A DNA stretch of 64,000 nt from Schistosoma mansoni (GCF_000237925.1 NC_031502.1:43215975-43279974), one strand, 5' to 3'. Counted from the first letter of the stretch, positions 41,325-54,638 are shown. The notes: generated by a model from the sequence alone, not told the origin. Numbers and translations: made by a program.

Positions 41325-42731
41325 CTGAAAAGTAGGCCTATACCAAAATTCTACCGAAAATAAATTCCTTCGATTATCCAAAATAAGATCAAGTAAATTT
41401 TTTAAAATCCATTTAGAAAACATTCCTCATATCTTGCTAGTGTTTCAAAGTGGTCGGTGTTACAACTTAGATTAAACTATTAAAGTCACTACTCACGAAT
41501 CGTGAAAAAAATAAATAATAGACTTGCAAAATATTTATTTCATTTCATAAAACTCTTATTAACCAGGTACATTACGGTTAAACAAGTTCAAACAATCAAT
41601 GATATGCAAAATCTTTTTTTTTGATTACTTTGCTAATTTTTATTTTTCAATCTTGAAATGAAAGTAACGAAGACTCATTACCACATAATTAGTGATTAAT
41701 TTAAGTAACTTGAAAAGGTTGAACATAAAATGATCTCAAAGATGGTAAAAATAGATTATATAATCATCTTTAAATCGTATTTTAAAGTATTCACCTCTTT
41801 TCCTCTCTCCCTCTCTCGGTATTGCGTCGCTGTTCTTTATCCCTTTTTTTCCCTTTCATCATATTTATTCACAAGTTTAACAAACTGTATAAGCATCACT
41901 TATCATTCATTTATACTTTCAAACAATAAAATACTAATGAACAATAAACGAGAAAAAAAATCAATAGGTAAATAATAATTCTTCATGATTTTTAAAAGTA
42001 GCACTAATATTGACCAATTAATTTTATGTAAACAATACTACTATTAATACTACTTACTAATCATAATAAATCAAGTTTTATTCTGAAAATTATTATGAAG
42101 AAGTTAAATTCATCATTTATTTTATTCTAATTAAACCACTTGAAGAAAGAGAGAAAATTAGTATTTGGTAGAAAGTCGTTTATTGTCATGGCTTATTTAA
42201 ACTTAACATTGTTTTTATTTATTTATTTATTTAGGCGGTAAACATGAGAAGATTTAAATTAATGTTAAAAATTTTCAAATGCTTCCCAATTAGAATATTC
42301 TAATTTTAGTTTTTTATGGATGATAATTATTGTATTAATGATACTTAACAAATATATGTTACAGAACAATTAAAAAAAGAATATAGTGAAGTTGATAAGT
42401 AATAGTGTAGTGTGGTCTACTTATATCCATATGAGTAGTGTATGATGATAGTCAGACATAGAATGTATTTTGGTAGAAGATCGATAAGGAACGAACAGGA
42501 ATGAAGCGCAATTGGTATGAAAATGAATGAATAATGAAATCAGAGAAGACGAACTTATATTTGCAGAAGGAACAGTTAAGATTGAGACAATTGATTGTTA
42601 TTTTGCAAATTAATTGTTTACTGTATGGTAATCAGAATTTAGTGAGATAGTCTGTAATTCGTGCCTAAATATATTAAATTGTTCTGTTCACTACAATAGT
42701 ATAAAATGACCTATGTACTAAGTTTTATTTA

Positions 42732-42941
42732 TCATTTTCGTTTTCGATAAAGTTTCATGTAAACACTATTTTCACAGAAATCAAACCATGAAAATTGTTT
42801 AGGTGTCTGAAAAAAATCATCAGTTGGTATACAACTTTGTCCAGAAAATCCTATTGTTTTAGTGTCAGAGTAAATTGATAACATTGACTTAAGTTTACAC
42901 TTACTACATTTGGTTAATGTTAACACCGGATATTGTAACAC
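42732..42941 (-). CDS. Candidate terminal exon, unrecognised Cys-containing protein
   Basis: Acceptor AAAATAG, then 69 codons in phase 0 ending TGA. The stop is followed at once by TAAATAAAACTT, which holds an AATAAA polyadenylation signal. The peptide includes LTLTKCSKCKLKSMLSIYSD, FSGQSCIPTDDFFQTPKQFS and a basic end YMKLYRKRK; a CxxC pair is visible. Its composition is protein-like rather than AT noise. The upstream exon at 54539-54638 ends in a compatible phase. Confidence 0.42.
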   Translation of the reverse strand: MLQYPVLTLTKCSKCKLKSMLSIYSDTKTIGFSGQSCIPTDDFFQTPKQFSWFDFCENSVYMKLYRKRK

Positions 42942-43410
42942 CTATTTTAAAGATAGCTAAATAAGTAAGTTTTTAGTTAAAGTGTTTCATATAATTAACT
43001 CGTTTCACAAATCTTTTGAAAACTATACACTTAAGCTGTATTATCAACTGTTTGCCAAAGTTTTTATTTTTCTGATCACTGTTTAAAGGTTCCTCAAATG
43101 TTCACAAACTAACACGATGTAAAGTTTCTGTTTGATCAAAGAGATCTTTCTTTAATCTATAAAATATTGACATGTAAGTAATGAATAGTTGTTTGGCTTT
43201 TTGGAAGGATCTATCATTATTTTTTAGACCAAAAAAAATAATGTTATAAAATATTAGAGATTCCATTTTCATTGTTACAACATACACTTTCATAAAGTGT
43301 AATATTTGCGGTTATCTCCAAGTAAAACGATTTCAAACTTATTAGAACAGGATTGTTTAGTTTTAATTTAGATCATGAACCGACTAATGTTAGACCACCA
43401 TTGAAAACCT

Positions 43411-43464
43411 ATAAGCACTAGACAGACGTTTCGTCCTAGTATGGGACTCATCAGCAGTGTGCAC
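43411..43464 (-). ncRNA. Hammerhead ribozyme with classical CUGAUGA core
   Basis: On the - strand: CACTG, CTGATGA (rc of 43448-43454), stem II GTCC/GGAC around CATACTA, GAAA, a weak stem III region CGTCTG, GTC and TAGTGC. Stem I pairs CACTG with TAGTG (one G-U). This copy keeps U at core position 7, like known schistosome satellite hammerheads. Confidence 0.7.
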
Positions 43465-43761
43465 CCACGATTCCTCACTCACTACTCAAACCTAGGACTT
43501 TCGGTGTCGCATGTCAACATTTAACCTCAAGACCACTGAGCTGGCATCCAGAGGTGTCAATTTCTCACCATCTTCATTGTCTTCGGTAGGCAACCGCCTC
43601 ACACTCAACATGGTTGAACTGCGCTGTTCACAGCTCCTCACTAGAGCTTTAAGTAATTTCTTCTCGAAGCATGTCAACAGTGAGCACTTGATAATTTTCA
43701 GTTTGGAGTTGTAAAGATTTCCGAATTTCATTAATATCATGAATCAAGCGTGAGGGATTGT

Positions 43762-43815
43762 GGATGCGCACTGCTGAGGAGTCCCGTACGGGGACGAAAT
43801 AGCCGTTGAGTGTCG
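43762..43815 (+). ncRNA. Hammerhead ribozyme, longer stem II, degenerate stem I
   Basis: GCACTG (43768-43773), CTGAGGA, a 5-bp stem II GTCCC/GGGAC with loop GTACG, GAAA, then TAGCCGTTGAGTGTC. The cleavage triplet would be GUU. Stem I pairing is only partial, so activity is doubtful. Confidence 0.6.
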
Positions 43816-43869
43816 TCAGCTTTTCAATGGTGGTCTAACACTGATTGGTTCATGATCTCAAACAAATTT

Positions 43870-46800
43870 TCTAACTTATATTTACCTTCTATGTTCAAGA
43901 AATGTCAGTCAATTTTACAAGAAATGGTCAAACATCATTAAGTAATTAATCAATTAAAAATAAAACATTGACACATTTCATTTCTTGACAATAATATGAT
44001 GTAATCATTTATCTCATAAATATATTGATATAAATATTGATACATCTATTTCCGTGATGATACATAAAAGAATAAGGGTGAATATGGGGTTGTATTGTTA
44101 ATTTGTTTCTCTATGGATTATTCCATTAAAACACTGATATAATATTGTTTTATTTAGCGTTTATAGGCCTTTTATACATTGGTTTATAAAGCAAACGAAA
44201 ATCTCTATTAACGTAAAGAAGAAAATGGCAAAGTAATTTGCATGATACATAAAAATAAATACTAGCACAGATTCTTTTAGAATTCCAACAAAATATATCT
44301 GTTTGTTTAGATTGTATTTCTGTTGCTAGCTGATTTGTTTTATATTTGCCTTTTCATTTCATTCTTTTCATTTATAACCGTACGTAAATTTGTTAGTTAC
44401 TCACATATATTTCTATCTATATATTTACGCACTTACACTGGCATTCTTCAAGAGATAGATAAAAGGGAAATTAGTGGTGAACAGTTAAATTCATCAAAGT
44501 GTTCTTGTTGAAAAGTTGGTTAGTGAAAATCGATTAAGGAAACAAATAAAAGAAAAATTATATATATGTATATATTCATAATTATATATATTGAATTTTA
44601 CGAGTTTACGTGACTACCCCATTTCGGAGTTAAGTCAGAATGCAAATACAATCAGTAGTGAGCACTGAATTACTGTTCTGAAGAAATAATACTTTACAAC
44701 AAGTTATTATAATTTAAATACAGTTGACTTGTGAATGATCATGCTAAGAAATAATGATCTTAATATGTACCTCTAATCGATTATCAATACCTGATATTTA
44801 TTCATTGATACAATCATTTTTCTTTCTATACAAAACATTTCTAACCAATAAAAAAGTAACACAGTTTTTTACAACTACTTCAATATGATATTTCTGACCA
44901 ATAATAATTGATTTAATGATGCCAACTAGTATTTGACAATGATTACTGATGGAATTCTGAAGTACTAGAATATCGTTGTAAGCAAAGCAGATTTAATTAT
45001 CCTAGAATATACGAAGGAAAATTTTCAATGGATGTTATATTCAATAGTTGATACTAGTTTTAATTTGATTAAAATAAATGTCAAAAAGCAATCGAAGTGG
45101 TAAGATAATTAAGTGTAATAATAATTTTGACAATGTTAGTTTTAGAATTAAACACTTTCCACGTAAATAAGTGTTTTCATAAATTTTTTAGAACGTTCTA
45201 AAATTAAACGAATAAGTGATGGAGACATACCATGTGGGTATGTCTAATATAACAATGTAATTTGTATCAGAATACAGCATAAAGTAGAGAATTATTAAGA
45301 AGGAAAGCACTAGACGACTGTCGTATTCTCGTTCGAGATCCCTGAATTAAATTCACTGATAGTTTGACACAAGAGTAAACCTTATGGTTAACACAATAAT
45401 GTTGAACTATCGAATGGCCGTCTAAATAATTCAGAATATGGAATTCTATCAATTCATGAAATCGTTTAGACCATTTTCAGTTGAATATGAAGAATTCGAT
45501 AAAATCAATGAACTGTGTAACCTATTTACTAATACAATAGATAGTATGTCAAATTATTGTACTTGTACTGGACAGATCTGTTTGTACAAAGAACTAAAAT
45601 GGATAACACCTAGTTTTTAAAGCCTTATTTAATATGTGTCAATATTTTTCGAAATCCGACAGAAATTGAATGTAAGTTATGTACAGGCCATCGAAAACAC
45701 ATAAATTGTACTTGAATAAAAAAGTGTAGTATAGAAATGATTGAAATAAATATCATATATAATAGATAAACAATATATTTATAACAATCTACTCAATGTT
45801 CAACTTATTCGAAATTATCAAATCGAAACTTGGTAATGATACCTATCATACATAATGTAAAGTACTATTTCTATTTCATATTTTTTTAAGACAGATGATG
45901 AGTTTAAGAGTGGGATGGACTATTTGTTCAATGTTTACCAGTTTATTTGTTTACTGAAGTTTAAAGGCTGTATAAAGTATTTTCAAAAGGTATTGTTTTT
46001 TTAGACTTGGGAACGCTTGATTTAAACTTGTTATTTTTTAGTTTTTTTTGTTTCCGTTTTAGTAATGAATTCAAATTACCCTAAATGATATATTGATTAA
46101 TGTTCTCTTTTCATTACAAGTAGGTGTTTAAGGTTTTTTTCTTCTGAAACCTCTACAAAACGAAACAAGACAAGGTGTGGGCTGACTACCAAAAGACAGG
46201 TATTAGTTTTACTGTTACTACGACTATCCTCATAAACACACACTAACACAAAAATTATAATTATCATAAAAGACTGCCTATCTCAGTGTTTTTTTATGTA
46301 TACATTTGACCTGTAAGGTAAAATGTGTATGTTTCTTGAGCATAAGCTGAGGGGGAAAAGCACATTAGTAAAGTCAGTTAGTTAAAGGCGAAGATAAATC
46401 TTTTGTATTCAATAAAACAAAAACGTTTTTCATGGATACAAATATTTGTATACAAAAAACATTTTCAAGCATATCAAATGCAAATAGGTGAAATTATACA
46501 GGTAACAGAACAAACAACATAAATATAAAGACAGTAATTTCGAATAGGAAGCAAAGAAATAACGAAAGAAGTACTAACATACTTTAGGAAAATATACCAA
46601 ATGTAAGTGCCAATTGTTAGTTTAATTCTTTTTAGCTTATATTTTATGTTTTAATCACTTTCATATCTGAACTACTAGTAATAATGACAACATTAGTAAG
46701 AATACTATTATCCACATTATAAAATGTATAACACTTGATGCGTAGATAATAAAGCTGGAAAGAGGCAATGCATAAAATGCAATAAGCCAAACAAGTAAAG

Positions 46801-47330
46801 TTAAAGAGTTGTTTGAAGTAAACCAGTGAAGGAGCACTATGAAAGTTATTCATAGATTAGTGAATTTTATAAACACAACTTTTATATGTAACAGGAAAAG
46901 GATTCATTTAAGCCGCCATCGATATATTTATTTTTACATAAAATTATCATTCATCATAATTAGTTTTTTTGGTATTCACGCAATATAAAGCTTAATACTT
47001 AACTGTTAGTAGTTTATTTCTGATTGTTTTCTATTTCCTTATATGAATAACTTTGTTTACATATGAGAAACTAATGAGGGAATTTATTAATTTCGTTTGT
47101 TCTGTTATAAAAATCAAAATTTTAATTCTTTTTGTATTCATTCACTCTAATCATCATTATACATTCAAATACTACTCAAAATATTGCACTACTTAATTAG
47201 GAATCGTATACCAAGTAATTATTTGTGTTAGTTAAATTAATTTGACAGAAAAATACCAAATGAATTACTAGTCACGTGATTAATTAATATCAATGATTAA
47301 TATAATGCTAAATATGAAGTTACGAGATCT
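43870..47330. other. AT-rich spacer, nothing recognised
   Basis: Only short frames (such as 45438-45620) without splice context. No retroelement protein was recognised. If the - strand exons at 42.7 and 54.6 kb are joined, this would be intron. Confidence 0.4.
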
Positions 47331-47339
47331 ATCGTGCTA

Positions 47340-47640
47340 TAGTGAACGAACAATAAGGTGGGGAAGACCAATTTATTGTTTAATGTAAAATTACAGATTG
47401 CTTTCATAAAATATGAAAACTATAGAATTTGTACATCTTCCATCAGTTATCTTTTATATGCTTCATGATTCTTCTAATTTTGATATTATTACGGTTATTT
47501 TATTCTGTTCCCCTTTCTGTTCTCTTCAGTTGAATGTTCTCAATCGTTCGCTGGTATGCATTCCACTTTCGATTGGTGTTACATACTAATTATGTCTGTC
47601 AACATAAGTAACATACACCACAGTACTTCTCTTACTGAGC
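47340..47640 (+). repeat. Interspersed repeat family R1, copy 3
   Basis: GTTACATACTAATTATG...CATAAGTAACATACACCAC at the end, and the GTGGGGAAGACCAA start, match the copies at 8.2 and 8.8 kb. Confidence 0.45.
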
Positions 47641-47649
47641 AAAATTTAT

Positions 47650-49140
47650 AATAGATATGTGTAAACTTCCAGAGAACAGTAATGTATGAAATTTTAAATA
47701 ATTAACTGGATATATTTCTTATCTTACTAATCATTGTATTTACAAAAATACATTTGGTAAAATTATGAAAATACTCCATATCACAGACCAAACTAATAAA
47801 GTTCCATAAAGTTTAGTTGATACTAGTCAAAATGGAAAAAAGATCGAGAAGATCGAGGAAATTCATCTGTTTTGATGGCTCTAAGAATATTCTCGTTAAG
47901 TTTCATTACTCCGTCTGAGTCACATTTATAGTTTGAAGGCTGATGATAATGTCTGCTTCAGTGAATCAAAGTACATAAGCAGGTTTAAACACAATTTGTA
48001 GTAGTTAGGAGGCTACTAGTTACTGGTCTGAGCCAGAACTCTTCGTTGCGTTACAGGACTACATTTCCAGTCTTGAAAGAACAAATAACTTTGGTAAGTG
48101 TTGCTTTACAGTTTATCGTAGCAGCATTGTATCAGATAATCGTAAATTTACAATATACTTTTCAAAACTACGCCCATATGCTAAGATGATAATAAATAAT
48201 TCTTTACATGAAGGCCTTCTGTATAGAACCTTTGGTACTATTAAGGTGTTGTTTCTTTCCCAATGAAACAAATTAAGACTAAGAATATATATATTCTTCT
48301 TCATGGGACTTTTCTGTTTTTATTTAACAAGTAGCATATCTTGAAATTTAGTAAAGATTAGATCAATAAGGCGAATTGGCCTGAAAAATGCTTAAAATAC
48401 TGTTTAATCCCACGAAAATATGTAACTTTTGATGATGTTTTAGTGGGAAAATTAGGAGTAGTACAAACATACCGATCTAATGAATAATCAGTAGGGCTAA
48501 ACACTTGTTTTATAAGTCAGTATTAATTGTCAAAAATAAAGATCTTAGGTTAATATCCATATAATTTTCACCAAAGATTGTCAATTCCTTTCGTGAAATT
48601 GTGGAGAAAATGTAGTCATAATATTAAATCGTCCAATAAAACAGTCGATTTCAATTTTTATTTTATTATACTTTACTAGAGAACAGATCTGACAATTTAA
48701 CGGGTTTCTTTTGAGTTGGTGAATAACAGTATTAGATTAAAGAAAGAAAATATAACATAATTACCTCATTCACTAATTTGGATAGGTTTTAATTAGTTTT
48801 GAATGAATCTTTTAAATATGAATCTTTTGCCGAAGTGATTTGTTTACTACAGCTATATTTATTCGGAGAATAACAAGTACCTAGTATTGTATCAATAAGA
48901 ACTGGAATAACCAAAAAATAGTATACATAAGATTAATAAAAGAAATGAATTCGTTTGATTAATGAATACTGATACTAAATCCTATCTGGTGTAACAAATA
49001 TCGACTGATTAACACAACTAAACTATTTGCAATAGAGAAATAGTAAAATCTAAAAAAAAGGCTCAACCTCCATTTACCTAAATTTATTAGATTATTATCA
49101 ACTTACATTCGAAAAATACTGTTAAGTCTAGATGGTGGAG
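47650..49140. other. AT-rich spacer, nothing recognised
   Basis: No coding or repeat signal was supported. Confidence 0.4.
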
Positions 49141-49146
49141 AAAATT

Positions 49147-49760
49147 TGTAGCGCAGATGGATTCGAATTTTGAATACTTCACTTCTACTTGAAGTATGTG
49201 TTGTTGATGTCGTTCAGAAGAACGATGAAAGCTCCATGACCTAACCAATCAGCTCAGTGAACAGAACTCCACCTGTCGAACATTGGATTTCTATTGCCCA
49301 AGATGGGTGATTTCATTCACTATGTGAAGATTATTTTAACCAGATATGATAGAAAAGCGAGATCACATTTTTACCTAATTCAGTATGCTTCTTGTTCAAT
49401 ATTACTTCCTTTTTTAATTCAATATGATGATTGCTCAGTGTAATATTTACTTAATTTCCAGCGTGACATTTTATTCAGTATGATATTCTTTGTATCAAAA
49501 CGTGGAATATGTTCAGCCTGACATACAGCATGCGATTTCGGCATGATTCTGCCCATTCTTCATAAGTGCAAATTTTTAAAAAACTAATAATCAATTGGGT
49601 GTATAAATTAATATATAAGTGAATGTATTTTTTAACTAGGGTCGCTGTGTCTTATACGTGAATAAACTCTTCACTTATACCAGTTTATTGTGTTCTTATT
49701 CCGCGTTATAGGAATTGTAGTGATTCTTTCTTTGAAGTATAAGTGATAGTCGACGCTACA
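49147..49760 (+). mobile_element. Candidate solo LTR with TGTAGCG/CGCTACA termini
   Basis: Starts TGTAGCGCAG and ends GACGCTACA, a perfect 7-bp inverted terminal match in TG...CA form. Inside are a TATAAATTA near 49600 and GTGAATAAACTC near 49660 (TATA-like and AATAAA signals in LTR order). Flanking bases do not show a clear duplication. No internal region is present. Confidence 0.4.
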
Positions 49761-49769
49761 GCAGATCTA

Positions 49770-51420
49770 TTTCTAACTCATTGAATTACTTAAAAAATCA
49801 AGTATCTAAAGCTTCCATTATTATTAGAGTTTTAGGATACTTTTCATGCATATAAGCATTAAACATGAAGATAAGTTTGAGTTTTATCCCTTATTTTTCC
49901 TGTCAAACTATTAATTTTATAACTTTTACTTTATCGAATCCAACTAAATGTTGTCTTTGTTTTTCTTTGATCTTTGTTTAATTTTCAATGCTAAAATGTT
50001 TATTTATTTTTTTTACAATGATAGTAAATCATTGATTATTCAAATAAAAATTTGTTGTGAAAAGTACAAATCATTCAGTTAGGTTGAATATTATTTTTTT
50101 CTGTTTGTTTGTTGTTATCAGTTATCTCTAGCTTTATCTTCTATTTCCAATCTTTTTCATGTTATATCATCATGATCATCATCGTCATCATTCACAAACT
50201 ATCAGTCATATTTGATTACAAGACAAGAGAATAGGAAAATAAAAGGCATAAAGGTATATATAGTTATATGTAAAAACTCATGCATACTTGCACATCCGTA
50301 AACTCTCTTTCACTCTCCCTGTCACTCACGCACATACATACATGAAAATAGAGGAAAGGGTAAATAAAAGCAAAACAAAACTTTGGGCTTAAAAAAATGC
50401 TTTATTTTCCCGTCTTTTTCAACCTTTTATTTCATTACAGAAAGTCAAACTAAGCTAACACCCCATTTCAATGTTATAACGCATTTGCTGAGTGTATCAA
50501 TTAGGAAATAAGCAGATTAAACAACTGAATAAGTGTTGGGAAGATACATAGGAAAAAAACCGAAATAAGTACACATGTATAATAAATTTCGTTCAACTAC
50601 ACCAATTAATTCAGCATCAATTTCTTTTTGTTTATTTTGTTCAAAAACTGTGCATTCAGTAAACTATCATAGTTGAAAAAACTAACAAAATATGCGTTTG
50701 GTTGAAATGTTTATCAATTTAGAGAGTAATAATTAATTTTCAGCTTTCAAATTTCTGACGTCGGTAGCGGTAGTTACCAAGTTGTTTAGTGAATCTTTCA
50801 AGATTATAATGAATATAGTTGTGGATCGATATTTAAAATATTGCAAACTCCTAGCAAGTTTCATCTTATGAGTTACCAACCATTCACTCCACTTACATTT
50901 TTCTCCCTCTGGTAGAATGAGACGTCGTTACTTTACAGTCCATGAGTACAAGCAAAAGTATAAAAGCTTTGCAATACCATATCTAGCAAATTTACTATGC
51001 GATAAACAGGTTGTAAGAGTTAACCTGGTCAAAACTGTTTATTCTTTAACATATTACTAATGCACAGTTGTACAGATTTCCATTTTCTCGAAATTATTCC
51101 TTATACTTCTAGATCATTCATTTAATTAGTCCACGTATATATGTACGAAGCTATCGATCGTTTCTTGTTTTTGTGAGAGAAACTTGTTGAAATATTGTGT
51201 CGAGAATTCCACATTGTACTAAACATATATTGAATAAAGCCATTAAAAATACTTTTCTTTTCCAGCTAAATAATAGGTAAACGCTTTCTAGTAAAATTAA
51301 TTTTATGACGGAAAAGTCCTTATGTGTTGTCAGGGTATTATAGTTTCTCCTAACTGGGAATATTCATTTTCCTAAAATATTTGGTGGTTATCTAAATACA
51401 TATACGTATAACATCATGTA
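49770..51420. other. AT-rich spacer, nothing certain
   Basis: One short - strand frame near 50755-50830 (ends NYRYRRQKFES) looks coding in composition, but no acceptor or polyadenylation signal was found. Confidence 0.35.
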
Positions 51421-51424
51421 TTAC

Positions 51425-51850
51425 AATTTAGGAACGTTAAGACTGTTCTACTGTACGAAGCTGAAACTTGGACAATTACTACAACCACCATTAAAAAAGT
51501 ACAGGTATTTATAAATAATTGTGTACGCAAGGTATTCCAGATCCTCAGAGAGCAAGCCAGCTTCCAAATGATGAGGAACTTAGGAAAAGACACTGGATGT
51601 GGATATGACATGCATTGTGGAAATTAACAAACTTCATCACAGGCAAGTTATAACTTGGAATCCTGAAGGCAAGGAAAACACAGAAAAGAGGAAGACCATG
51701 GAACACATTTTGTTGGGAATCAAAAGCAAACATCAACAGAATGAGTATCATTTAGAAACAAATAGAAAGGACAGCCAAGTACAGAGTTGATTGGAGAATC
51801 ATGTTGGGCTGCATATGCTCTTCCGCTAGGGGTAAAAGGTATAAGTAAAC
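51425..51850 (+). pseudogene. RTE LINE 3' fragment
   Basis: Frame reads [20 protein letters not shown] (usual [12 protein letters not shown]), then VQVFINNCVRKV, then shifted pieces of the terminal region, ending with TAGGGGTAAAAGGTATAAGTAA, the decayed version of the RTE 3' end. Only the last about 400 bp are present (5'-truncated). Confidence 0.7.
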
Positions 51851-52276
51851 TGGTAATTCAATAAGTCTAATTAGTCAGTAACTAAGTCTATGCTACTGAG
51901 TAAAATTATGGAAATTATATTTTATTTATATGGACACAAAATTCATTTACCCTATAGTGAAAATGACTTTAAACCGTGTAGAAGGTAAATAATTTGAAAT
52001 TGATGGCACTTTGAACTGAGGAGCTTTTCCTAAATAACGGAAATTCACTTTTGACTAAGATTCCAAAACATGATTCTGCAATTAACAATGATATTTGTCG
52101 AATAGTGCTTCCGCGAATTTCGCTGGCGAAAACTAAATAACAATCGATAAGTAGTGAACAACTTCTTACTTGCTTGAGACATGACTTTAATACTTAGTTT
52201 AACTCAAACTTCTAATAGGTGGATTTTATAGTCATAATGAAAAAGGATGAAGGTTTAACAGTGCATTAAGGTCATG

Positions 52277-52300
52277 ATATATATATATATATATATATAT
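52277..52300 (+). repeat. (AT)12 microsatellite
   Basis: Uninterrupted AT run. Confidence 0.9.
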
Positions 52301-52417
52301 CATCTATTGATTTTACATTATCTACCGACTTTTACCATTCCTCTGTTGCTATAAGGAGATTTGTATGCATGATAATCTTTTCTTGAAGTCACGTTGTTCA
52401 CTGTTTAACAAGTTGTT

Positions 52418-53260
52418 TTACCGAAGTAGCCCTTCACGCCCTCCGCTGTGTCCTAGTCCTCCTCTATCTCTCGAAATAGACTCCTTCACGTAACTAGGTT
52501 TAGAATCCGATGGTGCGTTCTTGTTATGTAACTGATATACGAGAACAGTCTCTTTGGTTGTCTGATTATAGATTGCGACGACTGCTTCCCAAATTTTCGT
52601 CGAGCTACTCGGATTGTGCTTAGACACTTATTTTCAACCGGTATGCATGTACGGTTGAGTTAATTGATTGTATAACTTCCGAAAATGAGTCCATGCCTCC
52701 ACTACAAATGCTCCGCAGTCACTTTTTCAGTTTTCAGTCGAGACTGTACAGTTGATCCCCTTCGTGTCTGCCTTCCATATATCGTGACGGGCGTACGCAA
52801 CTGTTGGACAGACAATATCAGTCATGAATTTTAGTATTGTGACCGTATTTACATTTCCCTATTGGTGGAAGGGATTTTATTTGACTAACATCATCGCCGT
52901 ATGTGAACGTTAAGTGTAAGACAGATGAGGAGTTTTGTAGCTCAAATGTGGTGGTATCTCCAATGTACTGGGATCAAGCTAGGGTGACCGTGGTTTCATA
53001 AAATTTGTAATGAAACGATGTTTTTGATGTCTCCACTTCTAATTTCCCCAACTTATAGAAAATGCATTAGAGTCACCTAATATGAGGCTTTTACACCTGC
53101 TTGACCAGAATTTAGAATTGTTTACGAGGAATTCACCAACTACACATTCTGGACGGCGGTATACCCCAACGAATTCAGTGTCTCGCCCTTTACATATCAG
53201 CCAGCAGCGCACCAGATCACATATCCTTGGGCCAAGTGTCACTTTCTTGACAATATGTAT
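52418..53260 (-). pseudogene. CR1-like LINE fragment: endonuclease end and linker
   Basis: Frame 53039-53242 includes DTEFVGVYRRPECVVGEFLV and KSLILGDSNAFSISW, matching the IYRPP...LILGDFN endonuclease motifs (F changed to S). Downstream at 52418-52627 a second open piece (KHNPSSSTKIWEAVVAIYNQ) may be the linker to RT. The remaining sequence between is broken by stops. The RT is absent. Confidence 0.55.
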
Positions 53261-53299
53261 GGAATCCTCTCTTTATCCTATTCTGTAAAGCTCATATAT

Positions 53300-54530
53300 G
53301 CTAAGTCTTGTAACTGTTTCTAGCAGTAGCTTGCTTATTGAAGACTGTATACCGCTTACATCGCCTTCAAACATTACCTTTGTTCCTTTACTGAAGAATC
53401 TCCTAACTTATGGAAAATGACTAACCTTTATGAGAGATTTATTTCGACTTGCATTTAGGTTTTGTTTCCTAAATTCGTTTCATTTCTGCAACTTCCTTCG
53501 GTTATAGACGTACAAGTTTTGTTTCTTTGCTTAGTTTTCTAGGTGTTACTGTAAGCCGATCATTGATTTTGTTTTGTTTCATAATGAAGTCTTCTACAGA
53601 GTTCAGACTTTACTTTACTATAGGATATTTTGCGTTGGATTAGATCTGCATAGCTGAGAACTTTGACTCACATATTTTAGAGTTGTCATTAATTTGTCCC
53701 TCCTTTACGTGCTTTCCCTACTTCCTTGAAATCTTCCCTATATATGTTCATTACTCATCCACTATGTTTTGAGGGTCTACCTTGATGGTTTCACTCAGAT
53801 CTTAAGTTGGACTCATGATGATACTGACTGCCTCCCCAAGATCTGACAGCTTCTCATCTGTTGCTGGCTGTCAATCTGAAGTCATCTTTCTGGTTGTGCT
53901 TAGCTGTTCAATTACCTAAAGAATCAGCAAAGACTATTGAGCAGCATGCTTTGCACATCCAACGTCATTGTGGCTTGCAAAAGCTTTAATGATGGATGAG
54001 TAGCATGAAATTTAGGCGTAAAATATTTATATCTAATAAATATACCAAATAAAAAAGTTCCACTGCATTTACAATGTGTTCTGGTCATTTACATAGTAGT
54101 AACAGCTAAAATGTGAAGAGATTAGTAAAAGATTACCAGTAAAAATTCCATAGTTATTTTTCTAAACCACTCATAAAGTTGAAAATACATTTTCCATCAT
54201 AAATATAGTTGATTTCAGATCATAACTGATGAAACTGGAATAATATAATAAGACAGATCTTTAAACACTTTGTTTTCAGGGTTGTTTTTACTATTATGAA
54301 ATTATTGGGCATGACAACTTGAATCATTGTACATTTCCAATATTTATTTAATTGATTAATCTAATTAATCTATTTCATAATAAGTAGTTTTTGTTCCTTT
54401 AATTATAATCAACGATTGATAAATGAACAATATTGAATAGTCCGAATTAAAAGAGAAATTATCAACCAATATATTTCCATAATTATTTAATGAAAATATA
54501 GAAAAAAAGTAGATGAGTAAAATCTGAAAC
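53300..54530. other. Spacer, possibly decayed LINE sequence
   Basis: Less AT-rich up to about 53990, which may be the 5' part of the CR1-like element on the - strand. I cannot read a domain. Confidence 0.3.
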
Positions 54531-54538
54531 TTACATAC

Positions 54539-54638
54539 CCTATGGATTAGTCCAGAAGCTAACTGTAATAAATGTAAATATAGCCTTCCACAAATTACTG
54601 ACATCACTTTAATGCATAATGACATTTGTTTCAAGAAT
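54539..54638 (-). CDS. Candidate internal exon, unrecognised hydrophobic helix
   Basis: A pyrimidine-rich acceptor (TTTTTTCTTCATTACCC...GAG) precedes 100 nt ending at a strong donor AGG|GTATGTAAG. The frame starts with the last base of a split codon, then FLKQMSLCIKVMSVICGRLY and LHLLQLASGLIHR, ending in phase 0. The segment is a Leu/Ile-rich helix, repeat-like or membrane-associated. Downstream candidate exons (42732-42941, 41226-41324) start in phase 0 on the same strand. The gene is not recognised. Confidence 0.38.

Larger units (their letters stand above)
43372..43865. mobile_element. Hammerhead/tRNA-like retroelement, divergent subfamily, inverted pair
   Basis: Left part (about 43372-43735) is a unit on the - strand and the right part (about 43741-43865) a second 3' part on the + strand, so the insertion has inverted halves like that at 3.0-3.7 kb. 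The tRNA-like region is degraded (AGCTCAGTGGTCTTGAGG on the - strand). Ends read GATCATGAACC and GGTTCATGATC. No clear target-site duplication was found. Confidence 0.65.

Noticed and set aside
43102-43293. 63-codon - strand frame near the candidate terminal exon
   Set aside because: Low-complexity start, no polyadenylation signal close to the stop, and no clear acceptor of matching phase.
45438-45620. 60-codon + strand frame
   Set aside because: Acidic peptide looks protein-like, but there is no promoter, splice or polyadenylation context and no similarity I can name.
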